In this document: positions 8,290-16,795 of the stretch, in pieces
How positions within the stretch are numbered: the first letter of the stretch is position 1
Layout: the number at the start of each line of letters is the position of its first letter
Source: CADCWK01 sp964244115
GTDB lineage: Bacteria > Chloroflexota > Chloroflexia > Thermomicrobiales > UBA6265
Direction: 5' to 3'
NCBI GenBank assembly: GCA_964244115.1
Contig: CAXTHM010000046.1
Location: 1-31,845 of the forward strand
Length of the DNA: 31,845 nt
Made by a program: the position numbers and the translations under genes
The notes under the pieces: model-generated
Database searches by the model: none
What the model saw: the letters and a program-made list of their open reading frames with translations, nothing else
Told to the model about the DNA's origin: nothing

Positions 8290-10497
8290 GTGACGACAGA
8301 CGATCTCTCGGCCAGTGGCGATCGGCACATCAGCATGGAGGAGCCTGTCCTCGGCAGCCGGATCGATCGGCGCCGCTTCGCCCTGGCGCTGCCGGCCGTC
8401 GCGACGATCCCCGCCGGATTCGTCACCATTGGCCCGGTCCGGTCGGCCCCGGAGAACAGGCACCTCGTTCTCGGGGCAGCCGACGAGTCGCCCGCGACAC
8501 CATCGGCAGATGGCCCGCTGACCGGCGACGATGTCGAGGCCGCGATCGAGCTCGCCCTGGCCGACCTCGCTGATGCCGGGGTCGCCGTGTTCGTTGGCCC
8601 CACCGACGAGGAGCCGGTGGTCCCGGTCCCGGATCCCGGCCCGCTCCGGCTGCTCCTGTCCCAGGTCCGGACGATGGCCGTCGAAGCGGCGGGAGCCGGA
8701 GGTCTCATCGGGTCGGAACTGGACGCACTGGCTGGCTATCCCCTGCCACCGACCACCGATGATCCCGCCGAGGTCCCCGTCGCGGATTGGCGATCCGTCA
8801 CCGAACGTGGCCTCGGCAGCGAGATCTCGGCCCGCTCCGGCACGCAGACCGCCTCGGCCCGGCCGTCGGAGCTGGTGATCGCGTACGTCGCCGTCGGCGA
8901 TTCGCCGGGAGCCGTGGCCGCGCGCCGCTATCTGCCGGACATCTCGGACGACCGGGACGCGATGGTGGCCGCGGCGCTACGGGTGGTCTTCCCATCACTC
9001 GTGCTCACGCTGATGGTCAGCGAGATCGCCCGGGCGGACGCGGCCCTCGACGAGGCGTCACTCACCGGCCCGGCCCTCCAGATGGCGAGCATCGGCGGGG
9101 TTGCTCCGGGCACGGCACGCTGCGGGACCAACACCCGACGCACGCTGACCGAGGCGGTCCGGAAGGCCGCCGAAGAAGACGGCGTTCTCGCCCAGGGGGG
9201 CCTCGATGCGCCTTGCTCGGCCGTCTCGAACTTCATCGACAGCGTCCTGGGAACCGTCGTCGACGCCCTGACGAAGGGGTTCCGCTCCCTCGGTCTGCCG
9301 TCGCTCCTCGAGATCCCATTGTCGTGGTTGCTGGGGCTGGCCACCGACGCCATCCGGGCAGCGATCCAAACCCTGCTGGCCCCCATCGTTGCCGAGATCC
9401 GCGGCTTCGCGGCGATCATCGGGACCGCCGTCATGGTCGTGTCGGCCATCCGGCCCTGGACGGCCCGGATGCGATCGACACCCATCACTAACCGGCTCGC
9501 CGTGGGCACCGAAGCCGGCCGGCCAGGCTCGGTGCGCTGCCTGATCGATCTCGGTGGGCTGGACGAATGGCCGCCGGTGGTAGCCGACTGCGCCGCCGCC
9601 GCCGGGCTCAAACTGCCGCCGCTCAAACCCGTGGGCTCCCGGATCGACTGGTCCTATCGGTCATCCCGCGACGGGCTGATCGCCGTCGTGGACCAGCCCA
9701 AGGAACTCGATGCGGCCGGGGCGGCTGAGTTGCAGTACATCACCGGAAGCGAGAGTGAGCGGACCGCTCGGGGTCCGGCCCGGGTCGGCACCGTGCTGGT
9801 CACGGCGCAGGTCGCCCGCAAGCAGTTCGATGAGCTCCGGGACACGATCCTCAACCTCGCCTTCGGGGCGCTGCCCGCGATCGTCCAGCCGTTCGTCCGG
9901 AGCATCCTCGGTGGCCCCGCCGACGCCCTGCTCCGCAACATCACCGCGATCACCGACACGCGCGGCTTCGAGACGTTCTATGTCACCTACCACGACGAGC
10001 CCGAGCCGTCCGAGGAACCTGAGCCGGACTCAGGGCAGGCCGGCGCGCTCAACGTGACCTTCCCCCTGGCCTTCGACGCCCTCGTCACCGCCGAACTGAC
10101 GCTGGCCGCAACCAGCTGTGACCGCGTCGCATGGGACGGGACCCTGCACTTCGCGAATGTGCTCGACCCGGCCGACGCCGAGAACGTCCTCGGCATCTCG
10201 ATCGACGATACGCTGCCGATCAGTTGGTCGTTCGGTGGGCGTGCGTCAGCCACGGCGAGCGTCGGCCCGTTCATCGGCAGTGCCAGCACGATCTACGGCC
10301 CCGACACGGTCTATGAGGTCACGTTCGATCTCGCCCTGACCGAGGAGGGGGTTGCCGGCAACGACTCGGGCGGCACGATCACCGTCGACGGCACCTTCTT
10401 CGCCCTCGTCGACGGCACTCCGCAATCGACCTCGCTCGACGCGCTGTTCTCGGGGATCGGCGAGCCCGTACCGGTCACCGACGGCGATGCCTGCTGA
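8290..10497 (+). CDS. Exported protein of unknown function with Tat-like signal
   Basis: 735 residues, family not recognised. The N-terminus has a twin-arginine-like signal, RIDRRRFALALPAVATIPAG followed by VRSAP, suggesting export of a folded protein. The mature part has an acidic, Ala-rich N-terminal region, a central hydrophobic/amphipathic stretch (SWLLGLATDAIRAAIQTLLA and AAIIGTAVMVVSAIRPW) flanked by cysteines (ARCGTNT, DAPCSAV, VRCLIDL, VADCAAA), then a short Pro/Glu linker (EPEPSEEPEPDSG) and a C-terminal beta-rich domain of about 145 residues ending in Cys. GTG 8290 is chosen because GGAG stands 7 nt upstream; the frame is open further upstream but without coding character, and the ATG at 8335 has no ribosome site. 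A partial copy of the shared promoter palindrome lies upstream. The cysteines suggest disulphides; nothing supports an enzymatic role. Confidence 0.7.
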   Translation: MTTDDLSASGDRHISMEEPVLGSRIDRRRFALALPAVATIPAGFVTIGPVRSAPENRHLVLGAADESPATPSADGPLTGDDVEAAIELALADLADAGVAVFVGPTDEEPVVPVPDPGPLRLLLSQVRTMAVEAAGAGGLIGSELDALAGYPLPPTTDDPAEVPVADWRSVTERGLGSEISARSGTQTASARPSELVIAYVAVGDSPGAVAARRYLPDISDDRDAMVAAALRVVFPSLVLTLMVSEIARADAALDEASLTGPALQMASIGGVAPGTARCGTNTRRTLTEAVRKAAEEDGVLAQGGLDAPCSAVSNFIDSVLGTVVDALTKGFRSLGLPSLLEIPLSWLLGLATDAIRAAIQTLLAPIVAEIRGFAAIIGTAVMVVSAIRPWTARMRSTPITNRLAVGTEAGRPGSVRCLIDLGGLDEWPPVVADCAAAAGLKLPPLKPVGSRIDWSYRSSRDGLIAVVDQPKELDAAGAAELQYITGSESERTARGPARVGTVLVTAQVARKQFDELRDTILNLAFGALPAIVQPFVRSILGGPADALLRNITAITDTRGFETFYVTYHDEPEPSEEPEPDSGQAGALNVTFPLAFDALVTAELTLAATSCDRVAWDGTLHFANVLDPADAENVLGISIDDTLPISWSFGGRASATASVGPFIGSASTIYGPDTVYEVTFDLALTEEGVAGNDSGGTITVDGTFFALVDGTPQSTSLDALFSGIGEPVPVTDGDAC

Positions 10498-10499
10498 TT

Positions 10500-11190
10500 C
10501 CCATCATCGTGAGAACCCGTCGCCCCGGCCCACGCAGATCGGCGCCAACGGCCACCGGCACTACGGTACCGCCGAACTCGTCCGGCTCCAGCAGATCCTG
10601 TTCTTCCGCGAACCCGCGTTCCCGCTCGACCGCATCCGGGAGCTGCTCGACCGGCCGGGATTCGACGCTACCTCCGCCTACCGCGACCACCGGCGCCAGC
10701 TGGTGACCCGGCGGGACCAGCTGGACGACGTGATCGCCACCGTCGATGTGCAACTGATTCCGGAAGGAATCGATGACATGACGACCAACGACAGCCCGGT
10801 GTACGGCCGCTTCACCGAGACCGAGATGGACGGCCTCCGGGCCGAGGCGAAGCAGCGCTGGGGTGACACCGACGCCTGGCGCCAGTCCCAGGGACGGACG
10901 AGGGACATGGGGCCGCCGACTTCCAGCGGATCAACCAGGAGCTGGCGACGATCATGGGGAACTCGTCGCCGCGATGCCGGATGGCGTCGGCTCACTGGCC
11001 GCCCAGCAGCAGATCGGTGACCACCGGGTGTGGCTGGGGCGATTCGCCCCGGTCGACGACGAAGTCTTCCGCTACTGGGCCGGCATGTATACCGACGACG
11101 CGCGCTTCGCTGAGACCTTCCGGCAGGACCACCCGGACCTGCCGCAGCACCTTCGCGACGCGCTGCTGTCCTCGCTCGGCGAACGTCCGG
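10500..11190 (+). pseudogene. TipA-like MerR-family regulator, decayed (N-terminal loss, two frameshifts)
   Basis: Pieces of a thiopeptide-type (TipAL-like) transcription activator can be read across three frames. The first piece, ANGHRHYGTAELVRLQQILFF then PLDRIRELLDRPGFD and HRRQLVTRRDQLDDVIATVD, is the second half of a MerR DNA-binding domain and its dimer helix. YGRFTETEMDGLRAEAKQRWGDTDAWRQS is the start of the TipAS antibiotic-binding domain. It then continues as AADFQRINQELATIMG in a second frame and ELVAAMPDGVGSLAAQQQIGD to HPDLPQHLRDAL in a third. Both shifts fall at GGGG runs (10909-10912 and near 10955) where five G would restore the frame. The first helices of the HTH domain are absent; the space is taken by the end of the upstream gene. 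Even if the shifts are sequencing errors, the N-terminal loss looks real. Confidence 0.75.
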
Positions 11191-11300
11191 GCGACCGCCC
11201 GTGGGGCGACCACCGTGGTCGTTGGCACCGCAGGCGCCATCCCACCCGACGTCCCGGTTGTCCGGATCGCATTGGTCCCCCAGGCGACAGGTGGTTGCAG

Positions 11301-11336
11301 GACAGGGTCATCGCCCTGCGCGGCGATGACCCTGTC
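11301..11336 (+). terminator. Perfect 15-bp hairpin downstream of the TipA remnant
   Basis: GACAGGGTCATCGCC and GGCGATGACCCTGTC flank a 6-nt loop (CTGCGC). It follows the last recognisable TipA codons and precedes the SDR gene. There is no U-run, so it is terminator-like rather than a textbook intrinsic terminator. Confidence 0.4.
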
Positions 11337-11424
11337 GCTGACCGGACGACCACCACAAGGATCGCGTCTCTGACACCGCGCACAGTCGCCGCTCTCCTGG
11401 TACGTTGACACCACAACCCCCATC

Positions 11425-11464
11425 GCATCCCGATTACCGGCTCCGTTCCTGGCAATCGGGATGC
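11425..11464 (+). promoter_or_regulatory. Leader hairpin ahead of the SDR gene
   Basis: GCATCCCGATT and AATCGGGATGC form an 11-bp stem around an 18-nt loop, extendable by CCC/GGG outside a one-base bulge. It ends about 72 bp before the SDR start at 11537. A TTGACA box stands just upstream at 11405-11410, with no clear -10. The rest of the 11190-11536 interval holds nothing else I recognise. Confidence 0.3.
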
Positions 11465-11536
11465 ATGGGAACCCGCGTGAGCGACGGACCCCAAGCGGGG
11501 ATGCCGGATCGCGCCAGCGGATGGAGAGGCAGCTCG

Positions 11537-12268
11537 ATGTCAACAGGTGACGGACCGGAGCGGAAGGTCGCGCTGGTGACCGGGGCGGGCAGCGGGCTCG
11601 GGGCGGCGACGGCCGAGGCGCTGATCGAGGCGGGCTACGACGTGGCAGCGCTGGACATCGAGACATCCCGCCTCGCGGCGTTCGCGGACCGGCCCGATGT
11701 CCTGTCGCTGGCCTGCGACATCTCGGACGCCGATGCGGTCGATGCCGCTGTGGCGGACGTCATCGCCCAGTTCGGCCGGATCGATGTCGCCGTCAACTGC
11801 GCCGGAGTGGACCATACCTACTGGCTGGAACAGTTGACCCTGGCTCAGTTCGACCAGATCATCGCGATCAACCTGCGCGGCCCGTTCGTGGTCGCCAAGG
11901 CGGTCTGGCCGGTGATGAAGCGGCAGGGCGGGGGCCAGATCGTCAACATCGCCTCGACGGCGGCGGTGCGGGTCTGGCCTGGCGCGTCGGCCTACATTGC
12001 CTCCAAGTTCGGGCTGCTCGGCATGAGCCGGGCGATGAACCTGGAGGGTCGCGGCGACGGCATTCGGGTGATGACGGTGATCCCCGGCGGCATGAACACG
12101 AATTTCTTCGAGCGCTTCAGGGAGCAGAACATCCCGCAGCCCGATCCGGGCTCGCTGCAGAGCCCGGTCAACGTCGCCCGCACCATCGTCTATGGGCTCG
12201 GTCTGCCGGCCGATTCGGCCCTGCAGGAACTCGTGATCACCCATCCCGACGAGCCGGGCTGGCCTTAG
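11537..12268 (+). CDS. SDR-family NAD(P)-dependent oxidoreductase
   Basis: A 243-residue classical short-chain dehydrogenase/reductase, cytosolic; substrate unknown. The N-terminal cofactor loop is TGAGSGLG, followed by an acidic residue at the end of the second strand (ALDIETSR), which favours NAD(H). CDISDADAV gives the conserved Asp contacting adenine, VNCAGVDH corresponds to NNAG, and the catalytic set is Ser in NIASTAAV, Tyr and Lys in SAYIASK. The substrate loop after VIPGGMNTNFF contains the usual Pro-Gly. Length is normal. The ATG at 11537 has GGAGAGG upstream; longer in-frame reading to 11405 has no SDR similarity. It appears to be a single-gene unit. Confidence 0.9.
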   Translation: MSTGDGPERKVALVTGAGSGLGAATAEALIEAGYDVAALDIETSRLAAFADRPDVLSLACDISDADAVDAAVADVIAQFGRIDVAVNCAGVDHTYWLEQLTLAQFDQIIAINLRGPFVVAKAVWPVMKRQGGGQIVNIASTAAVRVWPGASAYIASKFGLLGMSRAMNLEGRGDGIRVMTVIPGGMNTNFFERFREQNIPQPDPGSLQSPVNVARTIVYGLGLPADSALQELVITHPDEPGWP

Positions 12269-12453
12269 ACGGATGCTCCGCGAGCCGGTCGGTCGTCGTG
12301 AGGCCGAACACGGGCCGACCTCGACCACCTGTACCTCCGGCTAGACGGGACGGGCTGGCTAGGTCAGATGAACGGTGCAGACTGGGACTACGTCACCGAA
12401 TCGGGCCAACTCCGGGAGCTGGTTGTTGCTCGCCGGGACGGCTTCGACTGCCC

Positions 12454-12648
12454 GACGAGGCGGCCAGCGCTGGCCACACCACCTTCCGTTCGTCGCGCCG
12501 TAAGCCGATGCTACGCTGGGTCGCCACGGCGAAGCAGCCCGCCACCCGCTCCCGCCGGATCGCCGCCATCGTCGAGGGCGCCCGGGTGGGCCGCAGCCCG
12601 CTGGGATGGCCCGGCCCCCGGGAACGACAGCCAGCGTCAGGCAAATGA
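12454..12648 (+). pseudogene. Remnant of a YdeI/OmpD-associated (OmdA) family protein
   Basis: A stretch reading RRKPMLRWVATAKQPATRSRRIAAIVEGA resembles the C-terminal helix region of YdeI/OmdA-type proteins, whose hallmark is a W-I-x-x-A-K-x-x-x-T-R-x-x-R-I pattern. No complete gene surrounds it: no suitable start and no N-terminal OmdA domain are visible. The preceding 12302-12450 bases stay open in another frame (DLDHLYLRLDGTGWLGQ, MNGADWDYVTESG), which I do not recognise. The rest of the 12269-12655 interval holds nothing further. Confidence 0.4.
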
Positions 12649-12655
12649 CCTTGGC

Positions 12656-13114
12656 TCAGCCTGGTCCGCCGTGGCGCTGCGAGCCGAAGTAGAAGCCAAT
12701 GACGGCTCCGGCCAGGCCGACGAGTGGCGTCAGCGTCGCCGCGATGACGTCCTTCAGGTCATCCACCGAGACGCCGTCCACGATGGCGATGATGCCGAGG
12801 ATGACGAAGGCCAGCACGATCGTCGCCGGGATGCTCAGGACGATGACAACGGCGAGCCGGCTCCGAATTCCTTCCTGATTCCTGCGCAGGAAGTCCTCCA
12901 GGTTGGCGTCGCGCTCCCGCACACCTCGTGATCGCTCTGCACGGGGTGAACGGATGGTCGGGTCGTGCGCCCGGCGGACCGCATCGGCTTCCTCCAGGTC
13001 GATGAATCCTGCTTGCCTCACCCGCATACGCAGGACGGAAAGCTCGTCGTCGAACTCGGGGCTAGCGGGCTCCAATGACCACCTCGTCCTCTTGTCTTGC
13101 CGACCATCTGCCAC
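12656..13114 (-). CDS. Small two-helix membrane protein, second gene of RHH unit
   Basis: 152 residues, family not recognised. A charged, Arg/Asp-rich cytosolic part (about 1-85) ends in DLEEADAVRRAHDP and a stretch likely to be helical; it is followed by two predicted membrane helices, LAVVIVLSIPATIVLAFVIL (about 86-110) and LTPLVGLAGAVIGFYFGSQ (about 128-147). GAVIGFYFGS at the end is a common terminal helix in small bacterial membrane proteins. The start is GTG 13114, only 17 bp after the stop of the ribbon-helix-helix gene, so the two are probably one transcript. Whether the pair acts as a module (regulator plus membrane effector) is inference. Confidence 0.65.
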   Translation of the reverse strand: MADGRQDKRTRWSLEPASPEFDDELSVLRMRVRQAGFIDLEEADAVRRAHDPTIRSPRAERSRGVRERDANLEDFLRRNQEGIRSRLAVVIVLSIPATIVLAFVILGIIAIVDGVSVDDLKDVIAATLTPLVGLAGAVIGFYFGSQRHGGPG

Positions 13115-13131
13115 GGGCTGACTCGGGTCGA

Positions 13132-13413
13132 TCAGAACCTGGCGAAGACGATCTCCTTCGCTTCGCCATCGGGATCGACGAGGAGGACGCGAGCCTTGTC
13201 ATCGCGGATCCTGGATCGGAGGAAGTCCTCCGTCTCGATCGATGACCTGATCACCTCCGTCATCGTCACATGGCGTTCGTCGGCCATGCGCTGAACGGCG
13301 AGCAGGAGTTCACGCGGCAGATTGAGGCTGATCTTGACCACCTTGCTAGGTGCCGGGGACCGCTCGTCGGATCGAGGGTCGTCCTCCTGATCTCGGTTTC
13401 TGGCAACGGCCAT
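13132..13413 (-). CDS. Ribbon-helix-helix (CopG/Arc-like) DNA-binding protein
   Basis: 93 residues. The core KVVKISLNLPRELLLAVQRM then ADERHVTMTEVIRSSIET has the RHH pattern: an alternating beta strand for major-groove contact, helix A, a turn, and a second helix. A C-terminal extension (ARVLLVDPDGEAKEIVF) is seen in other bacterial RHH proteins. The Lys/Arg/Asp-rich first 25 residues are probably flexible. The ATG at 13413 has AAAGGG at good spacing. It lies upstream of the small membrane-protein gene. RHH proteins usually bind short palindromes and repress their own operon; a perfect 20-bp inverted repeat lies about 90-140 bp upstream (13505-13550). Confidence 0.75.
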   Translation of the reverse strand: MAVARNRDQEDDPRSDERSPAPSKVVKISLNLPRELLLAVQRMADERHVTMTEVIRSSIETEDFLRSRIRDDKARVLLVDPDGEAKEIVFARF

Positions 13414-13504
13414 GGGCCTACCCTTTCATGCGTCGAGCGACCGAACCGGCACTCGGCCGGACTGTCGGGATGCGACATTCACGCTCGATACCAAGAGCAT
13501 GATA

Positions 13505-13550
13505 CCAACGGCATATGCATCTGGCATATACCAGATGCATATGCCGTTGG
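13505..13550. promoter_or_regulatory. Perfect inverted repeat, 20-bp arms and 6-bp spacer
   Basis: Arms CCAACGGCATATGCATCTGG (13505-13524) and CCAGATGCATATGCCGTTGG (13531-13550) surround CATATA. Each arm contains GCATATGC, itself a palindrome, in a stretch far more AT-rich than its surroundings. It lies between the stop of the leftward DUF885 gene (13603) and the RHH gene start (13413). It could be the RHH operator or a terminator for the DUF885 transcript; there is no T-run. Confidence 0.5.
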
Positions 13551-13602
13551 GGTGGGAGTGGCATGAACGCTGTGCGAGGGTTGATGCTCTCCGACCCCAG
13601 AA

Positions 13603-14819
13603 TCAGCCCGGGAACATCCCGACCGTCTCGGCCGAGTGCATCCGGTCGTACAGGTAGGTGAAGTACGCCGGCCAGACCTCCGGCCGGTCCGCCACCTTCG
13701 ACCAGGCAGCATCGACCGCCGGCTCGCCCCGCCAGTACGACCAGATCAGCGCCGCCCGGTCGTGCCGGGAGATGAACCGCATCCGGCCGTCGACCCAGCC
13801 CTCACCGCCGACGAGCTGGTCCCGGGTCAGTTCGTCCCGGACCTGCGCGTCCGACCAGCCCTCGGCGTGGAGTCGCCAGGCCGCCCGCGTCCCGAGCCCC
13901 GAGCCATAGCGGGACAGCAGCNNNNNNNNNNCACGCCGAGCCGATCGTCCAGGCTCTGGTCCCAGCCGATCACTCGCAGCCCGACGTCGGCGATGCCCTC
14001 GAACGGCGTCGAGGAGGCGGTGTTCACGACTGAGAACAGGTTGTCGGCCGGCCCGCGCCCCTCGGCATACGAGACCTGACGCCGGATGAACTGGACGTAG
14101 TGCCCCGGATACCCCTCGTGGACGGCGAGGTGCCGCAGCGACGGCATCGTCAGGATGGGGTCGATATTCAGATCGACCGTCCGGTGGGAGAAGTCGCACC
14201 GCGCGTTGAACGGGGCCGCGCGCACCGTCCGGATCTTCATCCCGTCCGACTTCTCGGCCGGGATGTCCATCACCGCGACCGTTCGGTCCCAGGCGTCGGA
14301 CATCAACGCCTCCAGCACGCCCTGGACCTCGTCGGCTGGGACGCGCTGGCGCTCCTGCCAGTCGGACGCCTGCCGGGAAAGGTCGCCGCTGTAGCCCATC
14401 TCGGTCAGGAGCGACCGCATCCGCGCACGGATGGCATCCATCTGCCCGTCCGACGCCGGCTCGGCCGGGATGTGGAGGAAGCGTCCGATCTGATCCGGAA
14501 AGGACAACCCGGCGGTCCGCCATGTCGCGAATGCTACCGCGCTCTCAGCCGCCTGCCGGTAGTAGCGCCGCCGATCGGCCTCGGGCAGGCTATCGGCTTC
14601 GGTGGCCAGCTCGCTGAACCGCGCGATCGCCGCGTCGTATCCCGCGAAGGCGTCGGGCGTGTGGGTCGTCGACATGTTGAGCACGACGTAGCGCTCGATG
14701 TCGTCGCCGATCTCCCCGCCCTCGGCCGTCTGCTCGGCGGCGTAGAGCGCATCGAGCCCGAGCAGCGCCGTCGCGAACCCTTCGCCGTAATCCATCGTCC
14801 TGTCGGAGAGCATCGGCAT
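13603..14819 (-). CDS. DUF885-family protein (putative metallopeptidase), interrupted by assembly gap
   Basis: About 400 residues of the DUF885 family, whose members carry a gluzincin-like HExxxGH signature and are often annotated as peptidases. HEGYPGH stands at about residues 234-240 and the following STPFEGIADVG supplies a downstream Glu. Ten N at 13922-13931 interrupt the gene: reading before the gap ends in WDQSLDDRLG and after it resumes as LLSRYGSGLGTRAAWRLHAE in another frame, consistent with a small gap of unknown size (congruent to 2 modulo 3). The ATG at 14819 (MPMLSDRT) has AGGA upstream; ATG 14813 is possible. It is the last gene of the leftward operon, 117 bp after the DppC-type permease, and may degrade the peptides that the transporter imports (inference). 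Confidence 0.8.
13922..13931. other. Assembly gap (10 N) inside DUF885 gene
   Basis: Placeholder of ten N. Coding on both sides belongs to the same protein but in different frames, so the true length is not 10. Confidence 0.99.
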
Positions 14820-14864
14820 TGATTCCTGTCTGTCGTTCGGACAAGCGATTCGTCGAACGGTTCC

Positions 14865-14926
14865 CCCTCTCCATCCGCAAGTGCGAAGCACGCCAGCGAG
14901 ATGGGGAGGGGGCTAAGGGGTGGGGT
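14865..14926. repeat. Intergenic imperfect hairpin (CCCCTCTCC...GGGGAGGGG type)
   Basis: CCCCTCTCCATC and GATGGGGAGGGG form a 12-bp stem with one G-U type mismatch between the permease and DUF885 genes. Similar CTCTCC/GGAGAG-rich hairpins lie at 21894-21962 and, less clearly, near 22395-22425 and 29640-29730, which suggests a dispersed intergenic repeat type. Confidence 0.4.
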
Positions 14927-14936
14927 AACGCCGCCC

Positions 14937-15854
14937 CTACCGGTTCCGCAGCCGCGGGTCCAGGGCATCACGCAGGCCGTCGCCGAGCAGGTTGATCGCC
15001 AGCACCGTCAGCATGATCGCCAGACCGGGGAAGAACGACACCCACCACGAGTTCCGCAGGATCGTCCGGCCGTCGGACAGCATGCTGCCCCACTCCGGCG
15101 TCGGTGGCTGGACCCCCAGGCCGAGGAATGACAGCGTCGAACCGAGGATGATCGCGCCGGCGATGCCCAGCGTCGCCAGGACGATGATCGGCGGCAGGAT
15201 GTTCGGCAGGATGTGCTTGAGCATGATCGAGCGGTTGCTCGTCCCCAGCACCCGCGCCGCGGTGATGTACTCACTCTCCCGGACGGACAGGACCGAACCC
15301 CGCACGACCCGGGTGTAGTCCGGGATCGAGGACAGGCCGACCGCGATCATCAGGTTGAGCAGACTCCCGCCGAGGATGGCGACGATCGCCATGACGAGCA
15401 GGATGCCGGGGAAGGCCAGCATCATGTCCACGATCCGCATGATGACCGAATCCACCCAGCGCCCGTAGAAGCCGGCAGCCAACCCGGCCAGGACGCCGAA
15501 GAAGCTCGCGATCGCCACCGCGACCAGCCCGACCGGCAGCGAGTACCGGCCGCCGTACATCACCCGTGACAGCACGTCGCGGCCGAAGCTGTCCGTCCCG
15601 AACAGGTGATCCAGGCTCGGCCCAGTCCGGATCACCTGCGTGTTCTGCCGGATCGGATCGTACGGTGCGATCAGCGGGGCGAAGATCGCGATCAGGATGA
15701 TCAGGATCATGACGATCAGCCCGGCCATGGCGCCGGGGTTCTTCCGGACACGGCCAAACGTGTCGCTGAGCAGGCCGCGCGGCTTGCGCACCAGCATCCC
15801 GACCGGCGGGTTGACCGCCTGAGCCGGGACGAGGGCGATCTGGGGATTATCCAT
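14937..15854 (-). CDS. Peptide/nickel-type ABC transporter permease, DppC/OppC family
   Basis: 305 residues, inner-membrane permease of a family-5 (peptide-type) importer. The N-terminal OppC-N segment is FGRVRKNPGAMAGLIVMILI with IAPYDPI; LFGTDSFGRDVLSRVMYGGRYSL is the conserved DppC motif. The EAA loop that docks onto the ATPase reads EYITAARVLGTSNRSIMLKH followed by ILPN. Later helices end in PEWGSMLSDGRTIL, typical of the subunit's C-terminal part. Length is normal. The ATG at 15854 overlaps the stop of the DppB gene (ATGGATAA), so the two are translationally coupled. It follows SDR, binding protein and DppB in the same leftward operon. No ATPase (DppD/DppF) gene is adjacent. Confidence 0.93.
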   Translation of the reverse strand: MDNPQIALVPAQAVNPPVGMLVRKPRGLLSDTFGRVRKNPGAMAGLIVMILIILIAIFAPLIAPYDPIRQNTQVIRTGPSLDHLFGTDSFGRDVLSRVMYGGRYSLPVGLVAVAIASFFGVLAGLAAGFYGRWVDSVIMRIVDMMLAFPGILLVMAIVAILGGSLLNLMIAVGLSSIPDYTRVVRGSVLSVRESEYITAARVLGTSNRSIMLKHILPNILPPIIVLATLGIAGAIILGSTLSFLGLGVQPPTPEWGSMLSDGRTILRNSWWVSFFPGLAIMLTVLAINLLGDGLRDALDPRLRNR

Positions 15855-16770
15855 ACCGGATCCTCGGGTCGAAGACGGCGTAGGAGAGATCGACCAGCAG
15901 GTTCACGACGACGTACGTCGCGGCCGCGACGAGGACGACCCCCTGGATGACGGGGAAGTCGCGGTTGTTGATCGCCGTGATCGCGACCCGGCCCAGCCCC
16001 GGCCGGGAGAAGACCTGCTCGGTCACGATCGCGCCGCCCAGCAGGCCGGCGAACTGGAGACCCATGAACGTGATCGTCGGGATCAGGGCGTTCCGGAGGG
16101 CGTGGCCGGTGATCACGACCCGCTCGCTCAGGCCCTTGGCGCGGGCCGTCACCACGTAGTCCTGCCGCAGCGTCTCCAGCATCGACGAGCGGACCAGCCG
16201 GGCGATGTAGGCGGCCGAGGAGAACCCGACCACGAACCCCGGCAGGATCAGGTTCTTGATCCCCTCGGACCCGGTCGCCGGGAAGATGTGGATCTTGAAC
16301 GACAGGAACAGCAGCAAGAGCAGCCCGAGGTAGAACACCGGCACCGACACGCCCAGCAGCGCGATCACCATCGCCAGCGAATCCAGCCAGGTGTTGTGGA
16401 ACAGCGCGGCGAGGATGCCGAGGAACAGGCCGAAGACGACCGCCACGACCACGCCAGCCAGCGCGAGTTGCAGGGTCGGCCCGAGGGCCTCACGGAGCGA
16501 GTCGATCACCGGGCGCTTGGAGTGCAGCCCGGCCCCGAAGTCGCCACGCAGCACACCGCCGATGTAGGAGGTGTACTGCTCGTAGAGCGGACGGTCCAGC
16601 CCGTACTGATGCCGGATCTGGGTCTCCTGCTGCGCGCTGAGCGGCTTGTCTCCGGCGAACAGCTGGACGGGGTCACCGGGGACCAGGTGGATGATCAGGA
16701 AGGTGAAGATCGAGATCCCGAACAGGACCGGGATCGCCTGCAGGACTCGGCGGAAGATGAAGATACCCAC
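15847..16770 (-). CDS. Peptide/nickel-type ABC transporter permease, DppB/OppB family
   Basis: 307 residues. Starts with the characteristic FIFRRVLQAIPVLFGISIFT and LIIHLVPGDPVQ of DppB permeases; then LDRPLYEQYTSYIGGVLRGDFG, a conserved periplasmic element; then the ATPase-contact loop DYVVTARAKGLSERVVITGH followed by ALRNALIPTITFMG and the end VDLSYAVFDPRIRYG. Six membrane spans are expected. The start is GTG 16770 with a weak GAGAG upstream. Its stop overlaps the DppC start by 8 nt. An 84-bp spacer with a stable hairpin separates it from the binding-protein gene. Confidence 0.93.
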   Translation of the reverse strand: MGIFIFRRVLQAIPVLFGISIFTFLIIHLVPGDPVQLFAGDKPLSAQQETQIRHQYGLDRPLYEQYTSYIGGVLRGDFGAGLHSKRPVIDSLREALGPTLQLALAGVVVAVVFGLFLGILAALFHNTWLDSLAMVIALLGVSVPVFYLGLLLLLFLSFKIHIFPATGSEGIKNLILPGFVVGFSSAAYIARLVRSSMLETLRQDYVVTARAKGLSERVVITGHALRNALIPTITFMGLQFAGLLGGAIVTEQVFSRPGLGRVAITAINNRDFPVIQGVVLVAAATYVVVNLLVDLSYAVFDPRIRYG

Positions 16771-16795
16771 GGTGCGCTCTCACTGCCGGCCCGCC

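Noticed and set aside
12302..12480. Open frame DLDHLYLRLDGTGWLGQ...NGADWDYVTE as a gene
   Set aside because: It has protein-like composition, but no start with a ribosome site, no recognised family and no continuation past about 12460; kept only as a note in the neighbouring remnant.
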